DNA from: Ferruginibacter sp.
GTDB lineage: Bacteria > Bacteroidota > Bacteroidia > Chitinophagales > Chitinophagaceae
Reading direction: 5' to 3'
DNA length: 64,000 nt
NCBI GenBank assembly: GCA_028288705.1
Contig: JAQBNH010000008.1
Coordinates: 124,001-188,000 of the forward strand
Shown here: piece after piece, positions 42,920 through 52,147 of the stretch
Numbering within the stretch: the stretch's first letter is position 1
Layout: every line of letters starts with the position of its first letter
Translations under genes and position numbers: made by a program
Notes under the pieces: generated by a model
What the model saw: the letters and a program-made list of their open reading frames with translations, nothing else
What the model was told of the DNA's origin: nothing
Databases searched by the model: none

Positions 42920-42958
42920 ATTAGTTTGTTGAACAGTAGAAAATAAATTGCGCGCTGG

Positions 42959-44383
42959 TTAAACATTTTTTACCTCGGCACAAAGATCCTGCAATACTTT
43001 TTTTGCATCACCAAACAACATCGAAGTTTTTGGTTGAAAGAAAAGGTCGTTTTCAATTCCCGCATAACCGGGCTTCATGCTGCGCTTATTTACGATAACG
43101 GTTTTGGCCTGTTCTACTTCGAGGATGGGCATACCATAAATCGGCGAAGCGGGATCTGTTTTTGCAGCAGGATTCACCACGTCGTTTGCCCCCAGGATCA
43201 ACACAACATCTGCCGTTTTAAATTCATCATTGGCTTGCTCCATTTCCTGCAACTTTTCGTACGCCACATCTGCTTCAGCCAGTAGCACATTCATATGGCC
43301 AGGCATACGGCCGGCAACAGGGTGGATCGCATAGATCACTTCCACACCTTTATCATTCAATATTTTCTCCAGTTCATGGCAGCTGTGTTGCGCCTGTGCA
43401 ACGGCTAATCCATAACCCGGAACAATAATGACCTTATTGGCATAACTCATTACCATTGCTGCATCCGTTAGAGAAATTTCTTTAAAATGTCCCTGCGGAC
43501 CTGCATCACCTGCAACCTGTGTTTTGTTGCCACCGAAGGATCCGATTAATACATTTTTCAGGGACCGGTTCATCGCTTTACACATCAGCATCGTGAGCAA
43601 TGTTCCCGCAGCACCAACCAAAATCCCACCGGTAAGCATCACTTTATTATCGTAAAGAAACCCCCCACAAGCCGCCGCCACACCGGTAAAAGAGTTTAGC
43701 AGGGAAATAACTACCGGCATATCTGCACCGCCGATCGGCATCACGAACAACACACCATAAACAAGAGAGATCAGCAGAATCACATACAATAAATAGGATT
43801 GTGTGGGATCGATCACCAGGTACACAGCTGCTCCCAACGCGATAGCGAGAAAGACAAGGTTTAAAATATTTTGCCCGGGAAAACTAAAATCCTTGATGCG
43901 CCCATTTAATTTTCCCCATGCGATCATACTCCCCGCAAAAGAAACAGACCCAATGATTAATCCTAAAGCGATAATCAATACCGTTGGTTGAATCTGGCGG
44001 ATGTATTCACTGCTATTATTGACAGACAGTTGATGAGCAATATGATTAAATTCTACCAGGCTGATCAAAGCAGCACATGCGCCGCCCATACCATTGAAGA
44101 GGCTCACCATCTCCGGCATAGCTGTCATCTTCACTTTTTTCGCAGCGAGTGTTCCGATAATTCCACCAATCGCAAGGCCGGCGAAGATCCATCCATAATT
44201 ATGCAGCCGTTCACCAGCATCGTCTTTATACAGGAAGATGGTTCCGATGATCGCCAGCGTCATACCGCCTGCTGCCACCAGATTTCCTTTCCGTGCCGCC
44301 GCAGGGTTGGATAACATTTTTAGCCCGATGATGAATGTTACCGAAGCGATAAGATAGATGAGCGTGAGTATATTTAATTCCAT
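42959..44383 (-). CDS. pntB: NAD(P) transhydrogenase subunit beta
   Basis: A 474-residue membrane protein: nine or so hydrophobic helices (residues 5-260), then the soluble NADP-binding domain III (VIIVPGYGLAVAQAQHSCHE, YAIHPVAGRMPGHMNVLLAE, LILGANDVVNPAAKTDP, PILEVEQAKTVIVNKRSMKPGYAG). All of these are hallmarks of PntB. With the two alpha parts it couples hydride transfer from NADH to NADP with proton entry, supplying NADPH. It follows pntA2 by 37 bases. Confidence 0.97.
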   Translation of the reverse strand: MELNILTLIYLIASVTFIIGLKMLSNPAAARKGNLVAAGGMTLAIIGTIFLYKDDAGERLHNYGWIFAGLAIGGIIGTLAAKKVKMTAMPEMVSLFNGMGGACAALISLVEFNHIAHQLSVNNSSEYIRQIQPTVLIIALGLIIGSVSFAGSMIAWGKLNGRIKDFSFPGQNILNLVFLAIALGAAVYLVIDPTQSYLLYVILLISLVYGVLFVMPIGGADMPVVISLLNSFTGVAAACGGFLYDNKVMLTGGILVGAAGTLLTMLMCKAMNRSLKNVLIGSFGGNKTQVAGDAGPQGHFKEISLTDAAMVMSYANKVIIVPGYGLAVAQAQHSCHELEKILNDKGVEVIYAIHPVAGRMPGHMNVLLAEADVAYEKLQEMEQANDEFKTADVVLILGANDVVNPAAKTDPASPIYGMPILEVEQAKTVIVNKRSMKPGYAGIENDLFFQPKTSMLFGDAKKVLQDLCAEVKNV

Positions 44384-44420
44384 TTTTGGAGAGCTGGTTT
44401 ATCTTGCGAAGAGTTATCGT

Positions 44421-44744
44421 TTATTTTTTCTGGACGGTTTTCTTTCCCTTGAACATTTCCAGCATGCGATCTGTCACAACAAAACCGCCTACCACATTTA
44501 AAGTTCCCAGGATTACTGCTAAAAAACCAAGAATTAATGCGAGGTAATTGTTTGCTTCTGCTTTTCCCATCACGATGATCGCACCAATAATTACAACACC
44601 ATGAATTGCATTAGCACCACTCATCAACGGTGTATGTAAAACGCTCGGCACACGGCCGATCACTTCAATTCCAACAAATATCATCAGGATAACGATGTAG
44701 ATGATTTGTTGATTTGCGTGGATCCACTCTAAAATATTTTCCAT
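44421..44744 (-). CDS. NAD(P) transhydrogenase subunit alpha part 2
   Basis: A 107-residue membrane protein with about three helices (QIIYIVILMIFVGIEVIG; AIHGVVIIGAIIVMG; YLALILGFLAVILGTLNVVG). The motif VPSVLHTPLMSGANAIHG is diagnostic of the short membrane part of split transhydrogenase alpha subunits (PntAB/PntA2). It lies between the soluble alpha part and PntB, as in other split operons. The 88-base gap in front of it is AT-rich with no certain promoter. Confidence 0.95.
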   Translation of the reverse strand: MENILEWIHANQQIIYIVILMIFVGIEVIGRVPSVLHTPLMSGANAIHGVVIIGAIIVMGKAEANNYLALILGFLAVILGTLNVVGGFVVTDRMLEMFKGKKTVQKK

Positions 44745-44832
44745 GATTTATTTTTTGTCCGGCTACAAACCGTGTTCAGCTTTGCTGCTGATGCTCCAAT
44801 GTTATTGTCAATTTTTCGATTGATCAAACAGG

Positions 44833-45963
44833 TTAACTCAGTGCTTCCAAAGCCTGCGAAACCCTGTCGTTACTGATACTTCCGTCACGTGCAATACAGG
44901 TTCCTTTTACCAGGTCATCTTCAAAGTTCAAAGAAAGATTACCTTCCTTATCAATAATGAGTTGTAAAAAGTTAATAATATTTTTTCCGTACAACTTACT
45001 GGCATCACTTGGCATGGCTGCGGGAAGATTGCTGTTGCCTACAATACTCACGCCATTAAAAAATACTGTTTGCGCATTTTTTGTTTGCGTTGTATTACCG
45101 CCGGTTGCAGCCGCAAGATCTATAATTACTGAACCATTTTTCATCGCTGCCATCATTTCATCGGTGATTAAGACCGGCGCTTTTTTGCCCGGTATCTGCG
45201 CTGTGGTAATAATGATATCTGCTTTAGCCACACTCTCCGCAATTTTCTGTTTTTGCCTTTCCATGAATTCAGCGGATTGTTCCACTGCATATCCACCTGC
45301 TTTGCTGGCATCTGCAGCGCCTTCCACTTCCACGAATTTTGCACCGAGGCTCATCACTTCCTCTTTAACAGCAGGGCGTGTATCAAATACTTCTACCACT
45401 GCCCCCAATCGTTTGCCGGTCGCAATGGCCTGCAATCCGGCAACACCGGCGCCAAGGATCAGCATTTTTGCTGGCGGGATACTTCCGGCCGCTGTCATAA
45501 ACATGGGGAAATATTTTGGAAATAAATTCGCTGCCAGTAACACGGCTTTATAGCCCGCAATATTCGCCTGGCTGCTTAACACATCCATGCTTTGCGCACG
45601 GGTGGTTCGTGGCAGCATGTCGATGCTGAAAACACTGAAACCCTTACCTGCCCATTGTTTGATAAGGCCGGGATTGAAAAGCGGTTGAAATAAGCCGAAT
45701 AATATTTTGCCTTTAAAATTTTGCAGGTCCGATTCGGCCAGGGTATTAATAGATAAAACGATATCCGCTTTTTGAAGCACCTGTTCACGGCTGGCAATTG
45801 CAGCACCTGCTTCTGAATATTTTTCATTAGTTGCAAATGCATTTATGCCGGCGCCATCTTCCACATAAACATCTGCTTTCCACTTTTTTAAGATCGTTAC
45901 ATGTTCCGGCATCAGGGAGACGCGGGTTTCCGGACTTGGTTCTTTTAATACACCGATTATCAT
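44833..45963 (-). CDS. NAD(P) transhydrogenase subunit alpha part 1
   Basis: A 376-residue soluble NAD-binding subunit (domain I). Visible: IGVLKEPSPETRVSLMPEHV at the N terminus, the SSQANIAGYKAVLLAAN segment, Rossmann motif ILGAGVAGLQAIATGKRLGA, the RPAVKEEVMSLGAKFVEVEG loop, and TAQIPGKKAPVLITDEMM. Alanine dehydrogenase has a similar fold, but the pnt neighbours settle the call. First gene of the pntA1-pntA2-pntB operon; a TATCTTAG box lies 16 bases upstream. Confidence 0.96.
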   Translation of the reverse strand: MIIGVLKEPSPETRVSLMPEHVTILKKWKADVYVEDGAGINAFATNEKYSEAGAAIASREQVLQKADIVLSINTLAESDLQNFKGKILFGLFQPLFNPGLIKQWAGKGFSVFSIDMLPRTTRAQSMDVLSSQANIAGYKAVLLAANLFPKYFPMFMTAAGSIPPAKMLILGAGVAGLQAIATGKRLGAVVEVFDTRPAVKEEVMSLGAKFVEVEGAADASKAGGYAVEQSAEFMERQKQKIAESVAKADIIITTAQIPGKKAPVLITDEMMAAMKNGSVIIDLAAATGGNTTQTKNAQTVFFNGVSIVGNSNLPAAMPSDASKLYGKNIINFLQLIIDKEGNLSLNFEDDLVKGTCIARDGSISNDRVSQALEALS

Positions 45964-45979
45964 AGACTGATTATTGCGT

Positions 45980-45987
45980 CTAAGATA
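45980..45987 (-). promoter_or_regulatory. Candidate -7 box (TATCTTAG) for the pnt operon
   Basis: TATCTTAG on the minus strand, 16 bases before the pntA1 ATG. Identical to the octamers before the HAAO gene and the gene at 51239. Confidence 0.4.
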
Positions 45988-45994
45988 GGGAAAA

Positions 45995-46792
45995 TTAAAA
46001 TCGGATGCTGAACTGTTGTTTCACTTTAAATTCTTTCCGCAGGAAGACAATCCCTATAAAAAACAGGTCGATACTCAGCGTCACCGCTTCATGTGCGATG
46101 ATTGCTGCCCAGGCTTCCTCCATTTCTTCACTCCAGTGAATATCATCAAACACGATGATCGTTTGATCGTGGCTGTGTTGGAGTAACAACTGAAAATATT
46201 CCAGCGTCGGGATCTTCCGGTGGTTTCCATCAACAAAAACAAAATCGAATTTATCCTGCACGGATAGCACTTGTGGTAACGTTGTTAAAAAACGGCCAGA
46301 CCAAATGCGAATATTCGTCAGACCTAAAGCAATAAAATTTTCATTCGCTCGGCGTGCCACGTCTATCGCGCCTTCGAGTGTATGTACCTTCGCAGCGGGA
46401 TTTGCTGTTGCCAGATAAGCCGTGGTTATACCGAACGAAGTACCAAGTTCCAGGATAGATGCAGGCTGATAATACTTCACCATGCGGAACAACAACTGCG
46501 CAAATTTTTTCGGCTTTAAGGAGGACGCCGCCATGCGCGACACCTGGCGTTTATTGGTTTTAAGCACGGTGGACCCGGCGCCAAAATCTTCTACAAGAAT
46601 AAAGTTTTCATCGGCTAACAATTTCGCACGCAGCGGCTCTATGGCTTTATACGCGGGGTAATTCTCTCTGTCATTTTTAATAAGCTTTATAAAATCAAAC
46701 ACAAAAGGAGAATGCACGCCATGCCCTTTGCTGTTGGAAGCCCGTGTGTAATACTTTAAATACTTAACCGCTAATTGAAATGGAGAATACAA
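45995..46792 (-). CDS. Class I SAM-dependent methyltransferase, O-methyltransferase-like
   Basis: A 265-residue protein. N-terminal segment SPFQLAVKYLKYYTRASNSK, HGVHSPFVFDFIK, then a SAM fold: motif I SILELGTSFGITTAYLA, TLEGAIDVARRANENF, and DFVFVDGNHRKIPTLEYF followed by TIIVFDDIHWSEEMEEAW. The layout resembles catechol O-methyltransferase-type enzymes; the substrate is unknown. The only usable first codon is TTG at 46790-46792; no in-frame ATG precedes the conserved N terminus. A TATTCTTG stretch overlaps this codon, so start and promoter may coincide. Confidence 0.82.
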   Translation of the reverse strand: MYSPFQLAVKYLKYYTRASNSKGHGVHSPFVFDFIKLIKNDRENYPAYKAIEPLRAKLLADENFILVEDFGAGSTVLKTNKRQVSRMAASSLKPKKFAQLLFRMVKYYQPASILELGTSFGITTAYLATANPAAKVHTLEGAIDVARRANENFIALGLTNIRIWSGRFLTTLPQVLSVQDKFDFVFVDGNHRKIPTLEYFQLLLQHSHDQTIIVFDDIHWSEEMEEAWAAIIAHEAVTLSIDLFFIGIVFLRKEFKVKQQFSIRF

Positions 46793-46837
46793 GAATAAAA
46801 ATTTAAAAAGTCGGAATACTTTGAATCTCTGATTACC

Positions 46838-47338
46838 TTATTGAGCGTTAACTTTTTTCCTTGTCCAGGTTTCAAAAGTATAGGCGTACGCATGTTTTTC
46901 ATCAGGCTGAAAATCAACAGCCCTTTCTAACAGCCAGGCCTTATCCAATGCCGGAAAAAAAGCATCTCCCTCTAAAGTTGCGTGAACGCGGGTAAGATAA
47001 ATTTTGTCTGCAAGTGGCAAACTCTGCCTGTAAATTTCTCCGCCACCGATGATAAAAATTTCTTTGCAATTTGTTTTCTCCGCTTCACGTATTGCCTCAT
47101 CGATTGTGGAAACTTTGATCACATCATCGCGTTGCCAGTTATCCTGGGTTGTAATAACAATATTCACGCGGCCCGGCAAAGGCCTATCAACGGATTCATA
47201 TGTCTTCCTTCCCATGATAACCGGCATACCCCAGGTTGTGTCTTTAAAAAATTTAAGATCGCGTGGTAAATGCCAGAGCAATTGTCCCTGTTTGCCAATG
47301 GCGTTATTCTCCGATGCAGCTACAATAAATGAAATCAT
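46838..47338 (-). CDS. folA: Dihydrofolate reductase
   Basis: A 166-residue enzyme reducing dihydrofolate to tetrahydrofolate with NADPH. Motifs: ISFIVAASENNAIGKQGQLLWHLPRDLKFFK (the WHLPRDL region with the active-site acid), VIMGRKTYESVDRPLPGR, and IIGGGEIYRQSLPLADKIYL with the cofactor glycines. Normal length. The thymidylate synthase that makes its substrate is 1.7 kb away on the same strand, with an OmpA-type gene between. Confidence 0.97.
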   Translation of the reverse strand: MISFIVAASENNAIGKQGQLLWHLPRDLKFFKDTTWGMPVIMGRKTYESVDRPLPGRVNIVITTQDNWQRDDVIKVSTIDEAIREAEKTNCKEIFIIGGGEIYRQSLPLADKIYLTRVHATLEGDAFFPALDKAWLLERAVDFQPDEKHAYAYTFETWTRKKVNAQ

Positions 47339-47357
47339 ACAAAAAAATATACCGTAA

Positions 47358-47390
47358 AAATAAGCCTAAGCAGGGAATGCTCCTTGCTTA
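47358..47390 (-). terminator. Possible terminator at the end of the OmpA/PD40 gene
   Basis: Imperfect stem between 47368-47374 and 47382-47389 (minus strand AAGCAAGG / CCCTGCTT, one mismatch) followed by CTTATTTTTACGG. It includes the stop codon region, so it is weakly supported. Confidence 0.4.
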
Positions 47391-48995
47391 ATTCTTCAGT
47401 ATCTTAAATTCCACACGGCGGTTTAATTGTCGGTTTTCATCGGTATCATTTGGCGCAACGGGTTTTGTTTCGCCGTATCCTTGGGAGATAATCCGGGAGA
47501 CCGCAATACCTTTCGACAAAATATATTCTTTTACAGACCTCGCCCTGTTATCACTCAGGGTAAAATTATACGGGTCGGACCCACGGCTGTCTGTATGCGC
47601 ACTCATCTCAATTTCAATCTGAGGATAGTCATTTAAAAAATTTACCACGCGGTCCAGCTCAATAAACGATTCTGCCCTCAGGGTAAATTTATCAAAATCA
47701 AAAAATACATTATTCAATCGGAACACCTGCCCGATCTCGATCGGCACGAGATAAAGGTCTTTATGAATTTCTTTGTAACCCGCATGCACCAATGAATCGA
47801 GGTTTAAATTTTCGGAGATGGCAAAGAACTTATTGGCAGAAGCGCGGATGCTGTAATTTTTGTCGTAAGGCAACACGATCTTAAAAGCGCCGTCACCGGA
47901 GTTAGACATCCCTTTTCCTACTTCTTCCCCGCCGGGCAAGGTTTGGTAAACAAGATCTGCACTCAGTGGCTCCCTGGTTTTTGCGTTGTATACGTTACCC
48001 GTCACGAAGACCACCGGATCTGGTTTTTCTTTCTCCAGCAATTTAATGCGTACGATATCACTTGCTCCAAATGCGCCATCGCTGGAAGTTAAATACGCAT
48101 ATTCTCCACCCGCATCCAGTGTAAAAAAAGCTTCGGAACCTGCAGTATTGATTGGACTTCCAAGGTTTATGGGTTCCGACCATTTTTGCCAGGAATTATC
48201 GAGGCGTTTGCTCATCCAGATATCATTCTCACCCAGCCCTCCCGGCCTGTCGCTGCTGAAATACAATGTTTTTCCATCGGCAGCAATGAACGGGCTCATC
48301 TCGTTATAATCTGGTAAATTTATTTTTTTACCAAGGCTTTTCGGTGCACTCCAGATATCGCCTTTTTCTAAAAAGGAAACATAGAGGTCATTGTCAAAAC
48401 TTTCTTTTTTTTCGGACATATAAAACAACAGGGTCTTTCCGTCCTGCCCCATTGAAGCGCCCATTTGCTGCGTGTTGGCGAATTTATTGAAGTTGCGGAT
48501 CCGCAGCATTTCTGCCGGCGTCCAGCTATTGTCTTCCACGCGGCGGATCATACTAAGTCCGGTGCCTGCATATTGCCCTTCGCTAAATGCGCCTTTGAGC
48601 AGGATCGTATTCAGGTCGGGCGAGATCCAATAAACAGCGTTATAATGAGAGGCGTTCACGGAACCGTTCAGATGTTTTGCTTTAGACCAATTCCCTGCTG
48701 TATCTCTTTTCGAATACCAGATATCCTGTGAATTAGGAACGGTAGCCGCCTGGATATTGGCCGGATGTCCCTGCCTGATAAAAAAAAGCAGGTTACCATC
48801 AGCGGAAATGGTGGGACGTAATTCGGGATAAGCGCTATTGACCAGCTCTCCTAGGTTTTCTACCTTGATAATCGTTGATTCAGAAATGATGTTGACTTTT
48901 TGCGGAATTAATTTTTCAGCTGTATCACGCGCGGGCTGAGAAAACACAGAAAGAAACAGGAACACGCAGGAAAGAAGGAGAAACAGTTTTTTCAT
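47388..48995 (-). CDS. OmpA-family protein with PD40 beta-propeller repeats
   Basis: A 535-residue envelope protein: signal peptide to FSQ (residue 20); WD40-like PD40 repeats about residues 55-320 (ELRPTISADGNLLFFI, MSPFIAADGKTLYFSSDRPG, GENDIWMSKRLDNSW, AYLTSSDGAFGASDI); a carboxypeptidase-regulatory-like fold (VTGNVYNAKTREPLSADLVY); and a C-terminal OmpA domain (NNVFFDFDKFTLRAESFIEL, MSAHTDSRGSDPYNFTLSDN, RVEFKIL) that binds peptidoglycan. The same architecture occurs in proteins of the type IX secretion ring (PorE-like), but here this is only a possibility. Confidence 0.9.
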   Translation of the reverse strand: MKKLFLLLSCVFLFLSVFSQPARDTAEKLIPQKVNIISESTIIKVENLGELVNSAYPELRPTISADGNLLFFIRQGHPANIQAATVPNSQDIWYSKRDTAGNWSKAKHLNGSVNASHYNAVYWISPDLNTILLKGAFSEGQYAGTGLSMIRRVEDNSWTPAEMLRIRNFNKFANTQQMGASMGQDGKTLLFYMSEKKESFDNDLYVSFLEKGDIWSAPKSLGKKINLPDYNEMSPFIAADGKTLYFSSDRPGGLGENDIWMSKRLDNSWQKWSEPINLGSPINTAGSEAFFTLDAGGEYAYLTSSDGAFGASDIVRIKLLEKEKPDPVVFVTGNVYNAKTREPLSADLVYQTLPGGEEVGKGMSNSGDGAFKIVLPYDKNYSIRASANKFFAISENLNLDSLVHAGYKEIHKDLYLVPIEIGQVFRLNNVFFDFDKFTLRAESFIELDRVVNFLNDYPQIEIEMSAHTDSRGSDPYNFTLSDNRARSVKEYILSKGIAVSRIISQGYGETKPVAPNDTDENRQLNRRVEFKILKN

Positions 48996-49090
48996 TGGAG
49001 AGAATTACTCCAATAGAACGACGGAAGCGCCTATTTATTTACTTAAGGAGATAATAATTCAACTGCCAATTATTTAACTACAGCCTGTCG

Positions 49091-49918
49091 TTATACAGCC
49101 ACAGGCGCTTTAATGCCGGGATGGCTTTCGTATTGCAGCAGTTCGAAATCTTCGATCTTAAAACCAAAAATATCTTTCACATCAGGGTTCAGTTTCATTT
49201 TGGGGAGCGGAAATGGTGAACGCGTTAGTTGAAGGTTCGCCTGTTCCATATGGTTGTTATACAAATGCACATCGCCGAATGAATGAATGAATTCATCTGC
49301 TTCCAGCTCACAAACCTGCGCCACCATCATCGTAAATAAAGCATACGAAGCGATATTGAAAGGAACGCCTAAAAACACATCAGCGCTGCGCTGGTATAAC
49401 TGGCAACTCAGGCTGCCTTTGATGCCACGCGATTGTTGTTCGGCCGTTGCGGGCTTTGTATAAAACTGGAAAAGGCAATGACAGGGCATCAGTTTCATCT
49501 TTGGCAGATCCGCCACGTTCCAGGCACTAATGATCAGACGGCGGCTGTCGGGATTTGTTTTGATCTGTTGAATTAGATCCGAAACCTGGTCTGTTTCCAC
49601 GCCATCAGCACCTTCCCAGCTACGCCATTGTTTGCCATACACAGGACCGAGATCACCATTTTCATCCGCCCACTCATCCCAGATCTTTACATTATTTTCT
49701 TTCAGGTAGGCAATATTTGTTTCACCTTTTAAAAACCAGAGCAGCTCGTGGATAATACTTTTGAGGTGTGTTTTCTTGGTCGTCACCAATGGAAAGCCTT
49801 CTTTCAAATCAAAGCGCAGCTGGTAACCAAATACACTGCGTGTTCCGGTGCCGGTGCGATCACTTTTATCAGTACCTGTTGTAATAATATGGTTGAGGAG
49901 TTGAAGGTATTGTTGCAT
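49091..49918 (-). CDS. thyA: Thymidylate synthase
   Basis: A 275-residue ThyA enzyme that methylates dUMP with methylenetetrahydrofolate. Seen: [52 protein letters not shown], the catalytic Cys in [31 protein letters not shown] and [12 protein letters not shown]. Slightly longer than the E. coli enzyme. A TAACTTG stretch sits a few bases before its ATG. It uses the folate cycle shared with folA and fmt in this region. Confidence 0.97.
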   Translation of the reverse strand: MQQYLQLLNHIITTGTDKSDRTGTGTRSVFGYQLRFDLKEGFPLVTTKKTHLKSIIHELLWFLKGETNIAYLKENNVKIWDEWADENGDLGPVYGKQWRSWEGADGVETDQVSDLIQQIKTNPDSRRLIISAWNVADLPKMKLMPCHCLFQFYTKPATAEQQSRGIKGSLSCQLYQRSADVFLGVPFNIASYALFTMMVAQVCELEADEFIHSFGDVHLYNNHMEQANLQLTRSPFPLPKMKLNPDVKDIFGFKIEDFELLQYESHPGIKAPVAV

Positions 49919-50047
49919 CAGCGCAAGTTAGTAAAACAGTTCATACCATTTTATTCAAATGCTTATAGTTGAGCGTCAGTTGTTATAACTAATCTAATTT
50001 CTCCCGATTGCGAAACCCCCGGGAGCCTCCTCCGGCAAACAAAATTG

Positions 50048-50055
50048 TATATTTG
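50048..50055 (+). promoter_or_regulatory. -7 promoter box for mnmA
   Basis: TATATTTG followed by C, a full TAnnTTTG match, 17 bases before the ATG at 50073. This leaves a short leader, unlike the start-proximal boxes elsewhere in the window. Confidence 0.55.
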
Positions 50056-50072
50056 CATCGAAGAATTTAGAT

Positions 50073-51188
50073 ATGAGCAAAAAAGGTAAAGTATTGATGG
50101 CCATGAGCGGGGGAATAGACAGCACCGTTGCGGCCTTGATGCTCCATAAAGAGGGTTATGACGTGGTAGGTATCACCATGAAAACATGGGATTATGCAAC
50201 CAGTGGTGGCGGTACAAGCAAAAAGGAAACCGGCTGCTGCAATGTGGATAGTTTCAATGATGCCCGTATGGCTGCTGTTCAGCATGGTTTCCCGCATTTT
50301 ATCCTGGATATCCGGGAAGAATTTGGCGATTTTGTTATTGAAAATTTTGTGGAAGAATATATCGCGGGGCGTACACCAAACCCCTGCGTAATGTGCAATA
50401 CGCATATCAAATGGCGGGCCCTGTTGAAACGTGCGGATGCCTTAGGATGTGATTTTATTTCTACCGGGCATTACGCCCAGGTTCATCAACACAGCAATGG
50501 CAGGTATTTCATCAGCAAAGGCCTGGATGAAACCAAAGATCAAAGCTATGCCTTGTGGGGCTTGCAACAGGACCTGCTGAAACGGACACTATTGCCGCTG
50601 GGAACCTACCATAAAACAGAGATCCGCCAGTTGGCGCACGACTATGGTTATCCTGAACTGGCGAAGAAAAATGAGAGCTACGAGATTTGTTTCGTGCCGG
50701 ATAATGATTATCGTGGTTTCCTGAAACGCCGCGTGGACGGACTTGAAGAAAAAGTAAAAGGGGGCAATTTTGTTGATCCCTCAGGGAAGATCCTTGGCCA
50801 GCATAAAGGTTACCCTTTCTATACAGTTGGCCAACGCAAAGGTCTGGATATTGCGCTGGGCCGCCCGGCATTTGTTACGGAGATCATCCCGGAAACCAAT
50901 ACCGTCGTATTAGGCGAAGAGGACGATCTGAATAAGACGGAGATGCAGGTGGCCCAGCTTAACTGGATGAAATACGAAGGTATCTCCGAAGGAATGGAAG
51001 CCCTTACAAAAATCCGCTATAAAGATAAAGGTGCCCTCAGCAACCTCTTTACATACGAAAACGGTATTTCTGTACGTTTTTACGAAAATGTAAAAGGCGT
51101 AGCTCCCGGGCAAAGTGCAGTATTTTATGAAGGGAATGACGTGATCGGTGGCGGGGTTATTCAACGCAGCCAGCCGCTTCAACTCTAA
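50073..51188 (+). CDS. mnmA: tRNA-specific 2-thiouridylase MnmA
   Basis: A 371-residue enzyme that installs sulfur at uridine 34 of Glu, Gln and Lys tRNAs. PP-loop for ATP: MAMSGGIDSTVAALML; first catalytic Cys in RTPNPCVMCNTHIKW, second in NESYEICFVPDNDYRGF; the central domain ends GQRKGLDIALGRPAFV and a C-terminal beta barrel follows. The two Cys match the family's disulfide-relay pair. Normal length; monocistronic. Confidence 0.97.
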   Translation: MSKKGKVLMAMSGGIDSTVAALMLHKEGYDVVGITMKTWDYATSGGGTSKKETGCCNVDSFNDARMAAVQHGFPHFILDIREEFGDFVIENFVEEYIAGRTPNPCVMCNTHIKWRALLKRADALGCDFISTGHYAQVHQHSNGRYFISKGLDETKDQSYALWGLQQDLLKRTLLPLGTYHKTEIRQLAHDYGYPELAKKNESYEICFVPDNDYRGFLKRRVDGLEEKVKGGNFVDPSGKILGQHKGYPFYTVGQRKGLDIALGRPAFVTEIIPETNTVVLGEEDDLNKTEMQVAQLNWMKYEGISEGMEALTKIRYKDKGALSNLFTYENGISVRFYENVKGVAPGQSAVFYEGNDVIGGGVIQRSQPLQL

Positions 51189-51222
51189 GCAGCCTTTTCC
51201 AGCCGGGATGAGTCTATAATCG

Positions 51223-51230
51223 TATCTTAG
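51223..51230 (+). promoter_or_regulatory. Candidate -7 box (TATCTTAG) before the lipoprotein gene
   Basis: TATCTTAG, 8 bases before the ATG at 51239. Third copy of this exact octamer in an upstream region of the window. Confidence 0.35.
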
Positions 51231-51238
51231 CGCTATAT

Positions 51239-52120
51239 ATGAAAAATTTAAGTACAGGGTTGATCGCGGCGGTAATTTTGGCGACCGGCATATTAATTTC
51301 CTGCAAAAAAACCAATGACGACACGGTCTTCAGCTCATATACACAATACGTGAACCCGAAGCTGGGAAAGTATATCATTTACAACCTCGATTCTACCGTT
51401 ACTGCATCTTTCGGCGCTTATTTCGTAAAGAAATCCTACCTCGTTAAAGATTCCATCGTGGCTGTAATTACCGACGGAATGGGCCGCGAATCGTACAAGA
51501 TCTTCCGCTATCAATATGATTCAGCCCAGCGCCGCTGGAACAGTACGAACACTTTCCTGCTAACACCAACTCCGACTTCTTTAGAACTTGTTGAAAATAA
51601 CTTTCGTTATATCAAACTGGTGAACCCAATTGAGGATGATAAAAGCTGGCAGGGAAACCGCTATGTTAATCAGTCTCCTTTTTATCCGAATACTTTTTTT
51701 CCGGACTGGACCTATTATTATCGCGATGTAGCCCAGCCAAAGAAGATCGGGGCATTTAATTTTGCCAATACGGTAACAGTAGTGCAATATGACTCTACCG
51801 ATAATCGCCCTTTTTATCCAAAAGGATATAATTTCTACGATCGTTCCTACGAAATTTATGCTGATTCCATTGGGTTGGTATATAAGGATATCATGAGCTG
51901 GGAATACCAGGCATTTACCAGCCTAGTGGGTTGTAAACTCGTGAAACCTAAGACGGGCGGTGGTTTCGACACAACAAACGTGAATTGCAATCTTGCATCG
52001 ACCAACTGTGATTCACTGGCGCGTGTTCCGAATTACCGCATCATCAGTTGCGATACAGTGATTACCCAGGCTTACTATAATGGCTACGGTGTAAAACAAA
52101 CAATCGTTTCACACAACTAA
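51239..52120 (+). CDS. Lipoprotein of unknown function
   Basis: A 293-residue protein with a lipoprotein signal (AVILATGILISCKKTND, Cys about residue 22). The rest is rich in Tyr and beta-strand-like stretches (YTQYVNPKLGKYIIYNLDST, DGMGRESYKIFRYQYDS, LTPTPTSLELVENNFRYIKL, WQGNRYVNQSPF). The C terminus has several Cys (VGCKL, VNCNLASTNCDSLA, ISCDTVI) that could pair. I do not recognise a family; such single lipoproteins are frequent in Bacteroidota. No partner gene is evident. Confidence 0.75.
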   Translation: MKNLSTGLIAAVILATGILISCKKTNDDTVFSSYTQYVNPKLGKYIIYNLDSTVTASFGAYFVKKSYLVKDSIVAVITDGMGRESYKIFRYQYDSAQRRWNSTNTFLLTPTPTSLELVENNFRYIKLVNPIEDDKSWQGNRYVNQSPFYPNTFFPDWTYYYRDVAQPKKIGAFNFANTVTVVQYDSTDNRPFYPKGYNFYDRSYEIYADSIGLVYKDIMSWEYQAFTSLVGCKLVKPKTGGGFDTTNVNCNLASTNCDSLARVPNYRIISCDTVITQAYYNGYGVKQTIVSHN

Positions 52121-52147
52121 TTTGCTGCGGTTTAGCCACCATTCCTG

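Noticed and set aside
44757..44832. A possible fourth micro-ORF copy before pntA2 (minus-strand frame with S-A-A-K-L ... C-S-R-T-K-N-K)
   Set aside because: It needs gaps to align, has no stop before the pntA2 start and no start codon, and A-rich sequence before ATG is common in this window. Chance likeness cannot be excluded.
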